Assembly (NCBI GenBank): GCA_035578175.1
Contig: JAQMRL010000002.1
Location: 77,481,645 to 77,545,644, forward strand
From: Catonia carolina
Lineage: Eukaryota; Arthropoda; Insecta; Hemiptera; Achilidae
DNA length: 64,000 nucleotides
Reading direction: 5' to 3'
Below, in pieces: positions 1-9,474 of the stretch. The notes below the pieces were generated by a model. The model saw only the letters and a program-made list of their open reading frames with translations, was not told where the DNA came from and did not search any database. Position 1 is the stretch's first letter. Each line of letters opens with the position of its first letter. Position numbers and translations under genes: made by a program.

Positions 1-1775
1 ACAACTTTTATTTGTAACATATTTCTCTACAGCGCTTAGTTTAGAGTCAAAGAGATATTTTCCGTATTATTTAGCCAAACTGAGGTTGGTTTTCATTTTG
101 TATCTTTCACTCATGATTAAAATTAGGTTATGTTTATTGAGGTTAGTTTTTTTGTGTATTTCCAATCTTTTATTATTAATGTTAGGTTACATTTTTTATT
201 ATTTGCATTCACACGAGAAAATCATGTGAGAGTTAACCACCAGATGTTTTTTACTTTCTCTTAACTATATGAATATATAGGAAAGAAAGTATTGTTTTTT
301 TGTCGATTTTTCAAAATCGAGTTTTCATCGGATCTACACATATTCAGACCCCCTGAACCCAAAAAACGTGTTTTTAGCACTTGGTTTGTGTGCGTGTGTT
401 AATGTGTGTGTGTGTGTGTGTGTGCACAGAATATCTCAAGAACAGAACATCATACAAACTTGAAACTTAGGTTGCACACCACTAACAAACCCGACACGAA
501 CATTTTCATCAAAATCGGTAACCGGAAGTAGTAGTTTATTCGTGTAATTTTTTACTTTTTTGCGATTTTCTCAAAAACTGGTCATATGATTTTTTTAAAT
601 CGCATTGTTTTTTAAATGTTTATGCTTTACAAGATAGGGTAGTACGCCATGTTTGCTGAAATTCTTGGTGAGGCTGTTTATTTTGTAAAATAAGATTACG
701 GCTTTAATATGCATTTTAGCGCAAAAGTTTATATAAAAAATGTAGATAATTAAAAATCCTACAACTTTTATTTCAAACATTTTTTAGTATAAAGCTTAGT
801 TTAGCAGTAATTTGCGATTTCTGTTTTTTCTTACGAAAACGTGTGAAAAATCGATTTTTAAAGATTTCGGCCTTAGTATACATTTTACGACAAAAGTGCA
901 TCTAATGAAATTTATTGGAAATTAAAAGATCGACAATTTTTTTTAAGCATTTTTCTCTACAGAGCCTAGTTTAGCGTGAAAGAGTGATTTTCCGTATTTT
1001 TAAGCTAAACTTAGTTCGATTCAAATTTTGCGTCTCTCTCTCATTATTAAAATAAGGTTATGTGTTTTGAGGTTAGTTTTTTGTTTATTTCTAATGTTTT
1101 ATTACTAATGGTAGGTTATTTTGGTCATTATTTGAATTGGCAAGAGAAAGTTGTGTGAGTGTTTCACACCAGATATTTTTTTAAATTGCTTCATTGACTA
1201 CATTTTCTAAGCTCTACACGATAGGGTAGGCGCCATTCATGCTGAACTTCCTGGGAAGGCTGTTTTCGTAGAAAAAATAGGTTTTTTTTAATATGGTTGC
1301 CTTAATATGCATTTTAAGGCAAAAAAGTATATAATGAAACTTAGAGATAATTGAATAACTGAAAACTTTTATTGCAAACATTTATTTCTAGGATAGCCCT
1401 TAGTTTAGCGGTAATTAGTGATTTTCTGTTTATTTTTTCCATGAAAATCTGTAAAAAAATGTATTTTACAATATTTCGGCCTTAGTATGCATATACCGAC
1501 AAAAGTGTATTTAATAAAATGTATAGGAAATTAAAAGATCTACAACTTTTATTTGTAACATATTTCTCTACAGCGCTTAGTTTAGAGTCAAAGAGATATT
1601 TTCCGTATTATTTAGCCAAACTTAGGTTGGTTTTCATTTTGTATCTTTCACTCATGATTAAAATTAGGTTATGTTTATTGAGGTTTGATTTTTTGTTTAT
1701 TTTTAATGTAAGGTTATATTATTCATTATTTGCGTTTGCATGGGAAAGTTGTTTGAGTATTTTACACCAGTTTGT
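1..1775 (+). repeat. Tandem R1 repeats, about 2.5 copies
   Basis: Three adjoining copies of an R1 repeat. 1-257 is a 3' part, 258-1185 a near full-length unit of about 0.93 kb, and 1186-1775 a second 3' part. Units start with ACTTTCTCTT followed by the palindromic TATATGAATATATA, carry a TG microsatellite near 395-423, and end with GGCAAGAGAAAGTTGTGTGA and CACACCAGAT. The two unit ends share AACTTTCTCTTGCC in inverted orientation, like short terminal inverted repeats. No transposase is visible, so this looks like a non-autonomous element. Short ORFs inside it are not conserved at full length. Confidence 0.85.
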
Positions 1776-1790
1776 TCTTTTTTTGAACAG

Positions 1791-1931
1791 GGAAGTTGAA
1801 GAATACGTTGGTCTTGTTGGGAGAACATCATTCTGTAATTCTCCTCTGCTGTGAGTGGATCTGAATTATTTTTCGTGGCCAACAAACCAATCTGCAAGAA
1901 AAGAGATTCAAGTAGTACAATCCGACTGAAG
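1791..1931 (+). other. R2 cassette copy 1: candidate non-coding (5' UTR) exon
   Basis: A 141-bp segment bounded by a pyrimidine-rich acceptor (TTTGTTCTTTTTTTGAACAG) and a donor (CTGAAG then GTATTA). It contains no ATG. The same segment with the same boundary signals recurs at 22154-22296 (-), 28947-29109 (-), 35392-35549 (+) and 38300-38440 (+). It lies 2.06 kb upstream of ZNF1, whose ATG directly follows an acceptor, so a 5' UTR exon of the zinc-finger transcript is a reasonable inference. It could instead be an anonymous repeat whose splice-like borders are accidental. Confidence 0.45.
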
Positions 1932-2332
1932 GTATTATTATATGTTTCATTCACATTTTAATTTATCCTCTATGCATCTGGTATTTATATTCTTTGTAGT
2001 ATTTGTTGTGAGATCTCTTTGGGTCAGTTGAATCTGTTTACTATTGAGTGATTCCACTATCATCCATTCTCAACCTGGCTAAGCCCTTCACTTGGCAGAC
2101 GTAGAGTGAACTTTTTCAAAATGTGTGTCCAGAACAGTTAAATGTTTTGGCATATAATAGAGATATATTGTTCTTAATATTTTTATTTTGTTCAAAATTA
2201 CAATTATAAAATAACAAAACTGAACGTTTGTTTGATGATTTACAGACATGCTATGTACAAAGTGTTTCAGGGTAATGAAACATGGAATATTGAAGGTGGG
2301 GTGTGATGTAGTGATGGGAAATAAAGCTATTT
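1932..2332 (+). other. Sequence downstream of R2, no gene seen
   Basis: Flank that travels with R2: the segment after the putative donor is recognisable at 21780-22150 (inverted), 28740-28945 (inverted), 35550-35760 and 38441-38670. No open frame of note. Confidence 0.5.
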
Positions 2333-2690
2333 TTACCTTCTCTTGCCTATTTTAATATATAGGAAGTAAGGGTATTGTATGTCCATTTTAAGAAATCGAG
2401 TTTTCATTGGATTTACACGTTTTCAGACCCCCTGAACCCAAAAAAAAAAACCATTTTTTTAGCGATTGGTCGTGTGTGAGTCTCTGTGTGTGTGTGTATG
2501 TGTATACAAAATATCTCAAGATTGGAACATCTTACGAACTTGAAACTTAAGTTAGATACCACTACCGGAACTGACACAAACATTTTCATCAAAATCGGGC
2601 AACCGGAAGTAGTAGTTTATTCGTGTAATTTTTCACTTTTTTGCGATTTTCTCAAAAACTGGCCCTAATAATTTTCCAAAAACTTAAAGA
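2333..2690 (+). repeat. R1 5' fragment
   Basis: The first ~350 bp of R1, from the TTCTCTTGCCTAT start through the TG microsatellite to the CTCAAAAACTGG motif. The mirrored copy is at 21405-21750 on the other strand, with the same truncation point, so truncation predates the inverted duplication. Confidence 0.8.
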
Positions 2691-3582
2691 CATATAAAAT
2701 ACCAAAAGGTGAAAGGGTTTGTTTTTGTATAATCATTTTTGTAATAAATTAGAATCTTTTTTCAGTTTTAACGCTACATATGTTGGATGAGATGCTAGGA
2801 GAAGGAGAAGGACATGAATGGGCGATTGTTAGAGTGAGACAGAGCGATGTACAACCGTGCCCATTCAGCTCAGGGTCATGGAACCATCAACTGGCACTGA
2901 CATGTTCAAATGTGTCATGGTGTGTTCGCTATCTGTCAGTAGCAGCATCAGTCTGGTTGTTTAATTGCCACACCTCGTACTATTATACAGTTATTAAGAG
3001 AGAGAAAAATAGTTGCTGCTGAACATATTTTGTATTTTATAGAATTAATTTAACATTACATGGAGAGCTTGTAGTAAATAATAAACATTTTTAAACCATT
3101 CTACTTGTTTTTGGCAGCCATTTGTAACTGGTGAAATTAGCAGGTTTTCATGAAAACAATGTTTAGCGGAAAACATCTCGAAATCTTTGTATTTGAAGAA
3201 ACTAACAAAATTGATAAAATTTATTTTTACATTCAGCAAGTAACACACTAATGTTTTGATCAGAAGTAACTTTTTGTTATTGTTGAAACTAATGTTTGAT
3301 ACTTGAAAAAACTTCACTTCATAATGGGAAACCTGGTTTCTTGATGTAAGGTTTTTATAAGAACTAAAATGGGCTACCTTTAAAATGTTTCTGTTGAATA
3401 GGTATCGTGTGGCAATACTCTTAGGAGAGGTATCAGCCTGTACTAGCAAATTTTATTAACTTTTATATTCAGTGGTCAACATGGTTACTCACCATGGAAA
3501 TTAATAGTTTAAAGTTTTTTTTGTTTTTAAATTCATAATATTTCTACATTGCACATTGCAATCTGTTTGATGCAGAACAATA
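2691..3582 (+). other. Upstream region of ZNF1, mirrored upstream of ZNF2
   Basis: Low-copy sequence with an inverted counterpart at about 20155-20862 plus 21282-21400. The short open frame at 2780-3022 is not preserved in that counterpart (a base is missing in the GAAGGAGAAG run), so I do not call it coding. Around 3388-3445 a stretch (GGTATCGTGT and following bases) also resembles 44780-44832 upstream of ZNF3, marking ancestral 5' flank. Confidence 0.6.
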
Positions 3583-3853
3583 AGCAACCCCATGACCCAA
3601 TCATATGAGGATGATATGTATGACGTGTAAATGAGGTGTAGTCTTCTACAGACTCAGGCCGACCATTCCTGAGAGAGTATGGTTAATTGAACCCCAACCA
3701 TCAAAGTACACCGGTAACCATTGTCTAGCATTCAAATTCATATAAAAGTAACTAACTTGACTAGGATTTGAACCAGGAACCTTTGTGTCCGAAAATCAGC
3801 TGTTAAACAGCTGATTTTGGCGACGACTTTACCTCTAGACCAACCCGGTGGGT
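3583..3853 (-). repeat. SINE-A, tRNA-derived
   Basis: On the minus strand the element begins ACCCACCGGGTTGGTCTAGA, with an A-box-like GGTTGGTCTAGAGGT and a B-box GGTTCAAATCC about 60 bp later. A conserved body ends near TGATTGGGTCATGGGG. The inverted copy is at 19797-20070. It is absent upstream of ZNF3, so it was inserted after the ZNF3 lineage separated but before ZNF1 and ZNF2 were duplicated. The general form resembles SINEs I recall from hemipteran insects. Confidence 0.75.
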
Positions 3854-3992
3854 AATAGTTGAAGTTGAACGTACGAAATTGGACTGCTAAAAAAATTATC
3901 CGTGATGCTTTGCAGTATCGTAGGTTATATTGTTATGTAATGTAAAAACAATTCTTGGTTTTAATGTGTGATTTATCTGTTGTTGTTTGTAG

Positions 3993-5099
3993 ATGGCTGA
4001 TGAAAACACAGTTGACGAAGGAGACACTTCAAACGTAACCATCTTAAGGGTCTGCGACTTCTGTCAACGGGATATCGTCCAAGGTGATGACGTCAATGGA
4101 ATCATCACCCAGTGTGCAGCATGTCATACGAAATTACACGACCAAAGGAAAGAATTATGGATAGGAAGAATGACAGAGATTTACAAATCATGCCCGATTT
4201 GTCTTAACGTTTACTACAATAATCTGACATATGAGAAACATGATTGTACTTTGGAAGGTGTGTTTGTGTGTGACGGGTGTTCTAGGATATACCTTAACAA
4301 GGAGAGTATAGCTAACCATGTACTAAAATGTAAACAATTAATCTCAAAAATGAATAATTCTGAAAGTAAAACTAACGTAATTAAAGAATCAATTTCTGAA
4401 GTGAATTTGCAGAATTGTGAGGGTACTTGTGGGTCGAATGAAAGTAGTAATGACCAAATTATGCCCAAATCGGGTAGTAGTATGATTGCTCTACCAAAAT
4501 TACCCAAAACGGGTAAACAGTTTAGTTGTAGTGTTTGTGGAAAGTATTTTAGTTATAAGTGCCGTTTAACTACTCATTTACGTTTACATACTGGAGAGAG
4601 ACCGTACAAGTGCAAGTATTGCAATAAAAAGTTTACACGTTCTTCTCATTTAAATTATCACGTACGTACACATGCAGGGGAGAAAACCCATATTTGTAAG
4701 TACTGCAATAAAAAGTTTACACAGTCTTCTAATTTAAATGTACACTTACGTACACATACAGGGGAAAAACCTTTTCTTTGCAAGTATTGCAATAAAAAGT
4801 TTACACAGTTATCTCATATAAATGATCACTTGCGTACACATACAGGGGAAAAACCTTTTCTTTGCAAGTATTGCAATAAAAAGTTTACACGTTCTTCCAT
4901 TTTAAATGATCACTTGCGTACACATACAGGGGAAAAACCTTTTCTTTGCAAGTATTGCAATAAAAAGTTTACTAGTTCTTCTAATTTAAATTCTCATTTG
5001 CATACACATACAGGGGAGAAGCCTTATAAATGCAAGTGTTGCAATAAAAAGTTTACACAGTCTTCTAGTTTAAGTAGACATTTGCGTACACATAAATAA
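3993..5099 (+). CDS. C2H2 zinc-finger protein ZNF1 (368 aa, 7 tandem fingers)
   Basis: Probable nuclear DNA-binding protein. The N-terminus has paired CxxC motifs (C21/C24 and C41/C44), then C67-x2-C70-x12-H83-x-C85, then a C2HC finger (C93-x2-C96-x11-H108-x3-C112). C24 to C67 spacing is compatible with a ZAD-type module but does not establish one. Residues 113-175 form a polar linker. Seven C2H2 fingers run from residue 176 to the C-terminus in 28-residue (84-bp) steps with TGEKP-type linkers. Most share a CKYCNKKFT framework and differ mainly at helix contact positions. The ATG directly follows TTTGTAG, an acceptor, so at least one upstream non-coding exon is expected. The stop codon overlaps an AATAAA hexamer. 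Paralogues lie at 18553-19656 and 45015-46037. Target site and biological role are unknown. Confidence 0.93.
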   Translation: MADENTVDEGDTSNVTILRVCDFCQRDIVQGDDVNGIITQCAACHTKLHDQRKELWIGRMTEIYKSCPICLNVYYNNLTYEKHDCTLEGVFVCDGCSRIYLNKESIANHVLKCKQLISKMNNSESKTNVIKESISEVNLQNCEGTCGSNESSNDQIMPKSGSSMIALPKLPKTGKQFSCSVCGKYFSYKCRLTTHLRLHTGERPYKCKYCNKKFTRSSHLNYHVRTHAGEKTHICKYCNKKFTQSSNLNVHLRTHTGEKPFLCKYCNKKFTQLSHINDHLRTHTGEKPFLCKYCNKKFTRSSILNDHLRTHTGEKPFLCKYCNKKFTSSSNLNSHLHTHTGEKPYKCKCCNKKFTQSSSLSRHLRTHK

Positions 5100-5372
5100 A
5101 ACGAACTTAACAAATGAAATATCTCATTAAAATTTTTTGTGTAATTTGTCAATATTATTGATATAATAATGTAAATTTCATTTACCAATCATTGATGCTG
5201 TATACATTTTTCTAATTTCTATGATTTTAATTCCTCCAACTTGCTTGTTTTACAGTCACACCATGTGAGTATATAAAATACAAGAATTGAATATAATTCT
5301 GTTAAAATCTTTTTAAGAGACGTATCTGGTGTCATTTGTATAAATATGTTAGCTGTAATTTGATATAAAGTA
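5100..5372 (+). other. ZNF1 3' flank
   Basis: Downstream sequence conserved after all three zinc-finger genes (inverted at 18280-18552; direct at 46038-46285), ending at the TA used by the Tigger-like element. Probably 3' UTR and flank. No other gene seen. Confidence 0.6.
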
Positions 5373-6432
5373 CAGTAAATCCTCCTCACTTATCAGACCT
5401 GTATGGGGCAGACTTTTGGTCGGGTAATTGAGAAATCTGATAATCGGGGGTTTTCATATCCGAAATGTTTTTTTTGTTTTCGGGCTACAGATTTAGTTTA
5501 AGGGTGAGTACGTATACTGATAGAATTCAAATTTTAAATTTCAAAAGTGATGATTTTATTTTTTCCTGGATTCTTTTTATATATCTCCAATTTCCTGATT
5601 CCGTACTCATTCATTATAGACTCGGATGATACCACAGATTCTAACATTTGAATTACTTTAATTTTATCACCAATATTAAGTACAACACGTTTACGTTTCA
5701 TACCGACTGACGCCATTTTGAAAGAAACACGCACAAATGATTATTAAATCTCAGTCACTAGTAACGATAAAACGTAGTGGCGTAAAGTAAATTAACTCGA
5801 AAGTTGAATGAGGACGTGTGTATGTATCTGCACGACACAGTTGTAGACAGTGAGATAGGTGATTGAGCTAACAATAAGGGTTTAGTGCGTAGGGAGGGAG
5901 CGTACAATTTGTGGGAGGGGATAACCGGTCTGGTATCCCCACTACAGTTAAAGGTAGCATTGTGTACTGGGGTTGTGCGTTGTTTAACTTTGTAAAACCA
6001 TTTTATAAACAAAGTGGTGTGAACGCATGCGCATACTTGACTACTTGGACCCTGCATACCCCTCCCCCTCCCACCTACAGTTAGATGTACACTCAGAGTG
6101 TTGTTGATAATTGACAACACCCGTTGTATTTTGTACGCATGCTGTTTGTTCCGTTGTTGATTAGATACACTGCGCTATTGCAGTACGTACAAGACTATAC
6201 TAATGCAGACGCACGTCTTGCTCACTACTCTCCTTACCATAACTCATATCTAGAGTACTACCGTTTGTTATTTAATTTTCTAAAACATCGATTGTATTAT
6301 TGGATGAAAACTATCAATTTGTATCAGTGTAGCCTTCCTACTTAAAACGGTTTGTGCCTTTTGTTAGCAATGTTTAGGTTCCTTTAAAATCTGGTCGCAT
6401 AATCTGAGGGGCAGAAAACCATGGGTTTACTG
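5373..6432 (-). mobile_element. Tigger/pogo-like non-autonomous element, copy 1
   Basis: 1060-bp element flanked by TA on both sides (5371-5372 and 6433-6434). The termini are imperfect inverted repeats: CAGTAAATCC at the left, CAGTAAACCC read inward from the right, then a similar CCTCAC/CCTCAG TTAT block. It retains only the first ~60 codons of a Tigger transposase (see 5534-5734) and then reaches its terminus, so the DDE domain has been deleted. Other copies are at 15550-18279, 47737-48785 and 62599-63230. ORFs at 5758-6120 (-) and 6124-6345 (+) lie in its 5' part and are not genes. Confidence 0.82.
5534..5734 (-). pseudogene. N-terminal HTH remnant of Tigger/pogo transposase
   Basis: The 66-residue frame contains MKRKRVVLNIGDKIKVIQML, then a SIMNEYGIRKLEIYKKN segment. 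This matches the pattern of the N-terminal CENP-B/psq-type helix-turn-helix of Tigger/pogo transposases (basic KRK, LxxKxxII, EYGI, IxKN), which binds the transposon ends. No second HTH or DDE catalytic domain follows, because the element ends 160 bp further on. Related remnants are at 47906-48091 (-) and about 17919-18060 (+). It should have no transposase activity; a short DNA-binding peptide is conceivable but unsupported. Confidence 0.75.
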
Positions 6433-7330
6433 TAGTCACAATTTAGTGCTTTTTGGTTTTAATTGTAATTCGAATGAAAATTACAACTAGTCTTACCAAT
6501 ATTACATTTATATAAATCCTCATTACCACATTTGATTTTACAAACATTTTGTTCCATTTACTTTTCTGTTTTTTTAGTTGTGTTGTTAAATTGTTCTTAT
6601 CAGATGTTTTGTAATTTTAATAAAACGTATGGTTTCTCTTCTGTATGATTAATTTTTTCTAGAAGTTGTTTTTAAATGTAATTTATTCCTAATATTAATT
6701 GTATAGTAAGTTTACGTAATGAATTGATAACTTCTTTTATTTCATTTTCATTTATGCTACATTTTGTTAATTCATCTTTTACAATTCTAAAGATTTTTTA
6801 TTTTGTATATTTGGGTAGATAACTGTTATATCAAAAGATATCGTTGTGTGTTTTTCATTAGCTTTAATGTTTTGTATTTGTTTATTATTTGTAGTGTGTT
6901 TTTAATGCTGTATCCTTTTTTAGATGAGAATATAAAAATGTAGATGCTTTAGGAGCATTCATGTAAGCAATAAGAGATGTTATACGCGGTATACCAGTTT
7001 TGTGTTTTATTAAATGTAAATCACTGTTTAGTTTTTGTAGGGCATTAAATTTGGGAGCTTGAGGATTGTTTATTACTGGTACATTAACGTTATCTGGTTT
7101 CAATATGATAGCATAATGTTGCCTGTTCAATTTTCTCTCATATGCATTTGTGTTAATTATCAAGTCAGTTGTAATTGTATTCTGATTATGTAATGATTAG
7201 ACTCAATGCCAGTTATGTTATGATATCAAGTTTATTTTTGGAGTGCAGTTATCTTTTATTCCTAAATTCTTAATCGCTTTGCGGCAGTTTTACACTTGTA
7301 GTATAAATGTGTGAATTTAAAATGTTTGTT
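6433..7330 (-). pseudogene. Penelope-like retroelement remnant a (RT plus GIY-YIG)
   Basis: Read on the minus strand, the frame at 6885-7163 carries APKFNAL..K and IPRITSLIAYMNAPKASTFL. I read these as the decayed reverse-transcriptase segment around the usual YGLPKIHK and PLRPIVSS motifs. After a frame break comes a motif-A-like SFDIT.IY.NI, and near 6450-6520 a Cys-Gly-Asn segment with IGKTSCNF, a GIY-YIG endonuclease signature. RT plus GIY-YIG in this order is diagnostic of Penelope-like elements. Many frameshifts make it inactive. Mirror partner: 61000-62598. Confidence in the family is good, in exact ends poor. Confidence 0.68.
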
Positions 7331-7565
7331 TTATTTTCTAGTATTTTATAATATGTGTTAATTAATGTTTTAAATTTAGTTTTGTAATGTACTAAATATT
7401 TATATTTTAAATTTGTATGACAATCAAATAAATTGCAAAATAAATGACCTTTTTCTGTTAAAAAAAAAAGGTGATAGTTAACCTTTTATAGTTGGTTGGT
7501 AAGTATACGTACTGGCAATAAGGTTGATTTTATTTAAGAATAAGCTATGCAGTTGAACCTTATTG
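7331..7565 (+). other. AT-rich spacer
   Basis: Nothing recognisable apart from a poly-A run near 7460 and the start of homology to the mirrored block C'. Confidence 0.4.
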
Positions 7566-8220
7566 ATATTTCAGAAAAAATCACAAGGTGTCAGGTCTGG
7601 ACTCCTTGGAGACCACTGCATAGTTCCTTGCGGGCCTATCCATCGATCTCCAAATTTTTCGTTCAAAGCGTTCGTGACCAATGCACTGATGTGTGAGGGA
7701 GTACTATCTTGTTGGAAATCAAATTGATGAATGTTTTCGAGTTATTATTGCTTTCCTTAGCTAGATGAACTCGAAAACATTCATCAACTTCATTTCCAAC
7801 AAGATACCGCTCCCCCACACTTCAGTGCATTGGTCACGGACGCTTTAAACGAAAAATTTGGAGATCGATGGATAGGCTGGCAAGGACCTATGCTATGGCC
7901 TCCAAGGAGTTCAGACCTGACACCTTCTGATTTTTTCTTTTGGGGGTACATCAAAAGCGTTGTTTATTTACAAAAAATTCGCGACCTGAATCACTTAAAA
8001 AACAGGATTAATGAAGCAATGAGAACCAAAACCGAAGAAATGTTAACGAATGTTTGGAGAGAAGTTGAGTATCGTTTGGACATTTGTCGAGCGACTAAGG
8101 ACGCACATATTGAAATTTATTAATTGTGTAAAAAAACCTTTTTGAGACGACAAATTAGATGAATAAACAACATTATCTGTAAATAATTCGGTTTTTCTTT
8201 ACACCATGTTCGAAACCGCC
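7566..8220 (+). mobile_element. Truncated DD41D-type element with internal hairpin
   Basis: 3' part of a Tc1/mariner-superfamily element. Its right end, read inward, is ACAGGTTATCATAAAAGAAT and GGGCGGTTTCGAACATGG. The left end is missing; instead, 7572-7740 is an inverted copy of the transposase segment 7775-7930, around a ~30-bp spacer. A transcript would fold into a long hairpin. The same rearranged structure exists at 56530-57130, so it predates the large inverted duplication. Confidence 0.72.
7779..8123 (+). pseudogene. C-terminal DD41D transposase fragment
   Basis: Reads HFQQD (second catalytic Asp), then SSDLTPSDFFFWGYIKSVVY with the third Asp, ending in a DICRATKDAHIEIY tail. There are 41 residues between the second and third catalytic Asp, the spacing of the DD41D (rosa-like) group of the Tc1/mariner superfamily. 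The N-terminal HTH domains and first catalytic Asp are absent. The mirrored copy (56623-56937, -) is also open here but has SPNLTPCD. Confidence 0.72.
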
Positions 8221-8221
8221 C

Positions 8222-8476
8222 ATTCTTTTATGATAACCTGTATTTGGTAATTTTACTTGTATTCTATAATTTTTATTAATAAATAAATGTAATTTTGTTT
8301 GTGAGTTTTTGTTTTGTTTTTCACAATGTACAGTATTCTAAGATTTGATATTAATTTATGGTTCTGCAGAAGATGAATGATAAAAAAAGTGGCTAATCTG
8401 TCTGGGTATCGAACTCAGGTCCCCTGGTATAGAAGTGAGATGTATTGACAATTATACCATTGAGCCAGTTACTTGA
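8222..8476 (-). repeat. SINE-D, tRNA-derived
   Basis: On the minus strand, GGCTCAATGGTATAATTG resembles a tRNA A box and GAGTTCGATACC a B box. A body containing TTATCATTCATCTTCTGCAG and GTACATTGTGAAAAAC follows. The full copy is mirrored at 56300-56530 (+), and a 5'-truncated copy lies at 57186-57345 (+). There is no acceptor-stem pairing, so I do not call a functional tRNA. Confidence 0.65.
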
Positions 8477-8689
8477 TTAATGTAAAATACTATTTTGTTG
8501 CTTTATAATTATTATGTGTGTAGTGAGTGACAAGTGGAGTAGAGTAACAGTTGTCTCTCAACTGGAACGAATGTTTCCAACTACAGGACAACCTAGTCAG
8601 TCTGCCATAATAAAGCTACAAAGTACAAGTGTTATATTACAAACAAAATCTTGTGTGACATACTCACACGACTTTCTCTTGTAAATGTA

Positions 8690-8870
8690 AATAATGAACA
8701 ATATTCTGTTGCTGGTTGAATAGTCTACGCCCCATAAAGCATTAGAATCGACTATTAAAAGAAAATGTTTAAAAAATTTTAAAACACATGAATTTATTTC
8801 GGCAATTTTCAATTTTTTCTGTTAATAGTCGATTCTAATGCTTTATGAGGCGCAGACTACGAATCCAACC
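8690..8870. repeat. Short inverted repeat at array edge
   Basis: GAATAGTCTACGCC.CATAAAGCATTAGAATCGACTATTA at the left pairs with TAATAGTCGATTCTAATGCTTTATGAGGCGCAGACTA at the right, with ~75 bp between. Mirrored at 55915-56055. Confidence 0.75.
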
Positions 8871-9472
8871 ATGAAAAAGTACCCTGAGCTCTGTTAAAGG
8901 CAAAAACATGACACTCAATTTTTCCCCTATTCACCGAAGCAAGACTATAATGATTATGTACTTATTTTGAAAATTTTAAACTTTTCCTGTTTTTCATCGA
9001 TTTTGATGCTTTGTGAGGTGTAGACTACGAATCCAGCCATGGAAAAGTACCCTGAGCTCTGTAAAAGTCAAAAACATGACTGAATTTTCCACTGAAAGTA
9101 GCAGGACTTATAATAGTTCATGTATTTATTTCGGAAATGTTCAAAGTTTTTTTGTTTTTCAGCGATTCTAATGCTTTATGAGGCACCGACTACGAATGCA
9201 GCCATGTAAAAGTACCCTGAGCTCTGTAAAAGGCACAAACATGACACTCAATATTTCACCTATTCATTGAAAGAAAGAGTACATGAACTACAGTTCAAGT
9301 ACTTATTTTGAAAATTTTAAACATTTCCTTTTTTCATCGCTTCTGGTGCTTTGTGAGGCGTAGACTACGAATCCAGCCATGGAAAAGTACCCTGAGCTCT
9401 GTAAAAGGCAAAAACATGACATTCAATTTTTCACCGAAAGTAGCTATACTATATATAGTCTATTTACACATA
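8828..9472 (+). repeat. Tandem array, about 170-bp unit, part 1
   Basis: Four units start near 8828, 8998, 9163 and 9339. Each has CGATTCTAATGCTTTATGAG, ACTACGAATCCAGCCATG, AAAGTACCCTGAGCTCTGTAAAAGG and ACATGAC with ~5-15% visible variation. The fourth unit is interrupted by the mariner and DD41D insertions and resumes after 12171. The inverted uninterrupted array is at 55160-55935. Confidence 0.85.
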
Positions 9473-9474
9473 TA

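Noticed and set aside
2486..2668. Short frames containing QNISR...FLKNW in many places
   Set aside because: They are all the same R1 repeat. The Cys-Val run is the TG microsatellite in translation. Kept only as a remark under R1.
2780..3022. 80-codon frame upstream of ZNF1
   Set aside because: The mirrored copy upstream of ZNF2 has an indel in the frame, so it is not maintained as a protein.
4214..4507. 97-codon antisense frame, also open at 19145-19438 and 45236-45529
   Set aside because: It lies opposite the most conserved part of the ZNF genes. Conservation of the sense protein alone explains why the frame stays open; no start context or independent support.
4551..5097. 84-bp regular repeats resembling a repeat array or CRISPR
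   Set aside because: They are tandem C2H2 finger codons in an open frame, not spacer-separated direct repeats.
5758..6345. Two recurring frames (120 and 73 codons) found in every Tigger copy
   Set aside because: They lie in the non-coding 5' part of the Tigger-like element, differ in length between copies and match no protein pattern I recognise.
8380..8476. Possible tRNA genes here and at 42928-43000, 46905-46970 and 56300-56390
   Set aside because: A and B boxes are present but acceptor stems do not pair and SINE bodies follow. They are tRNA-derived SINE heads.
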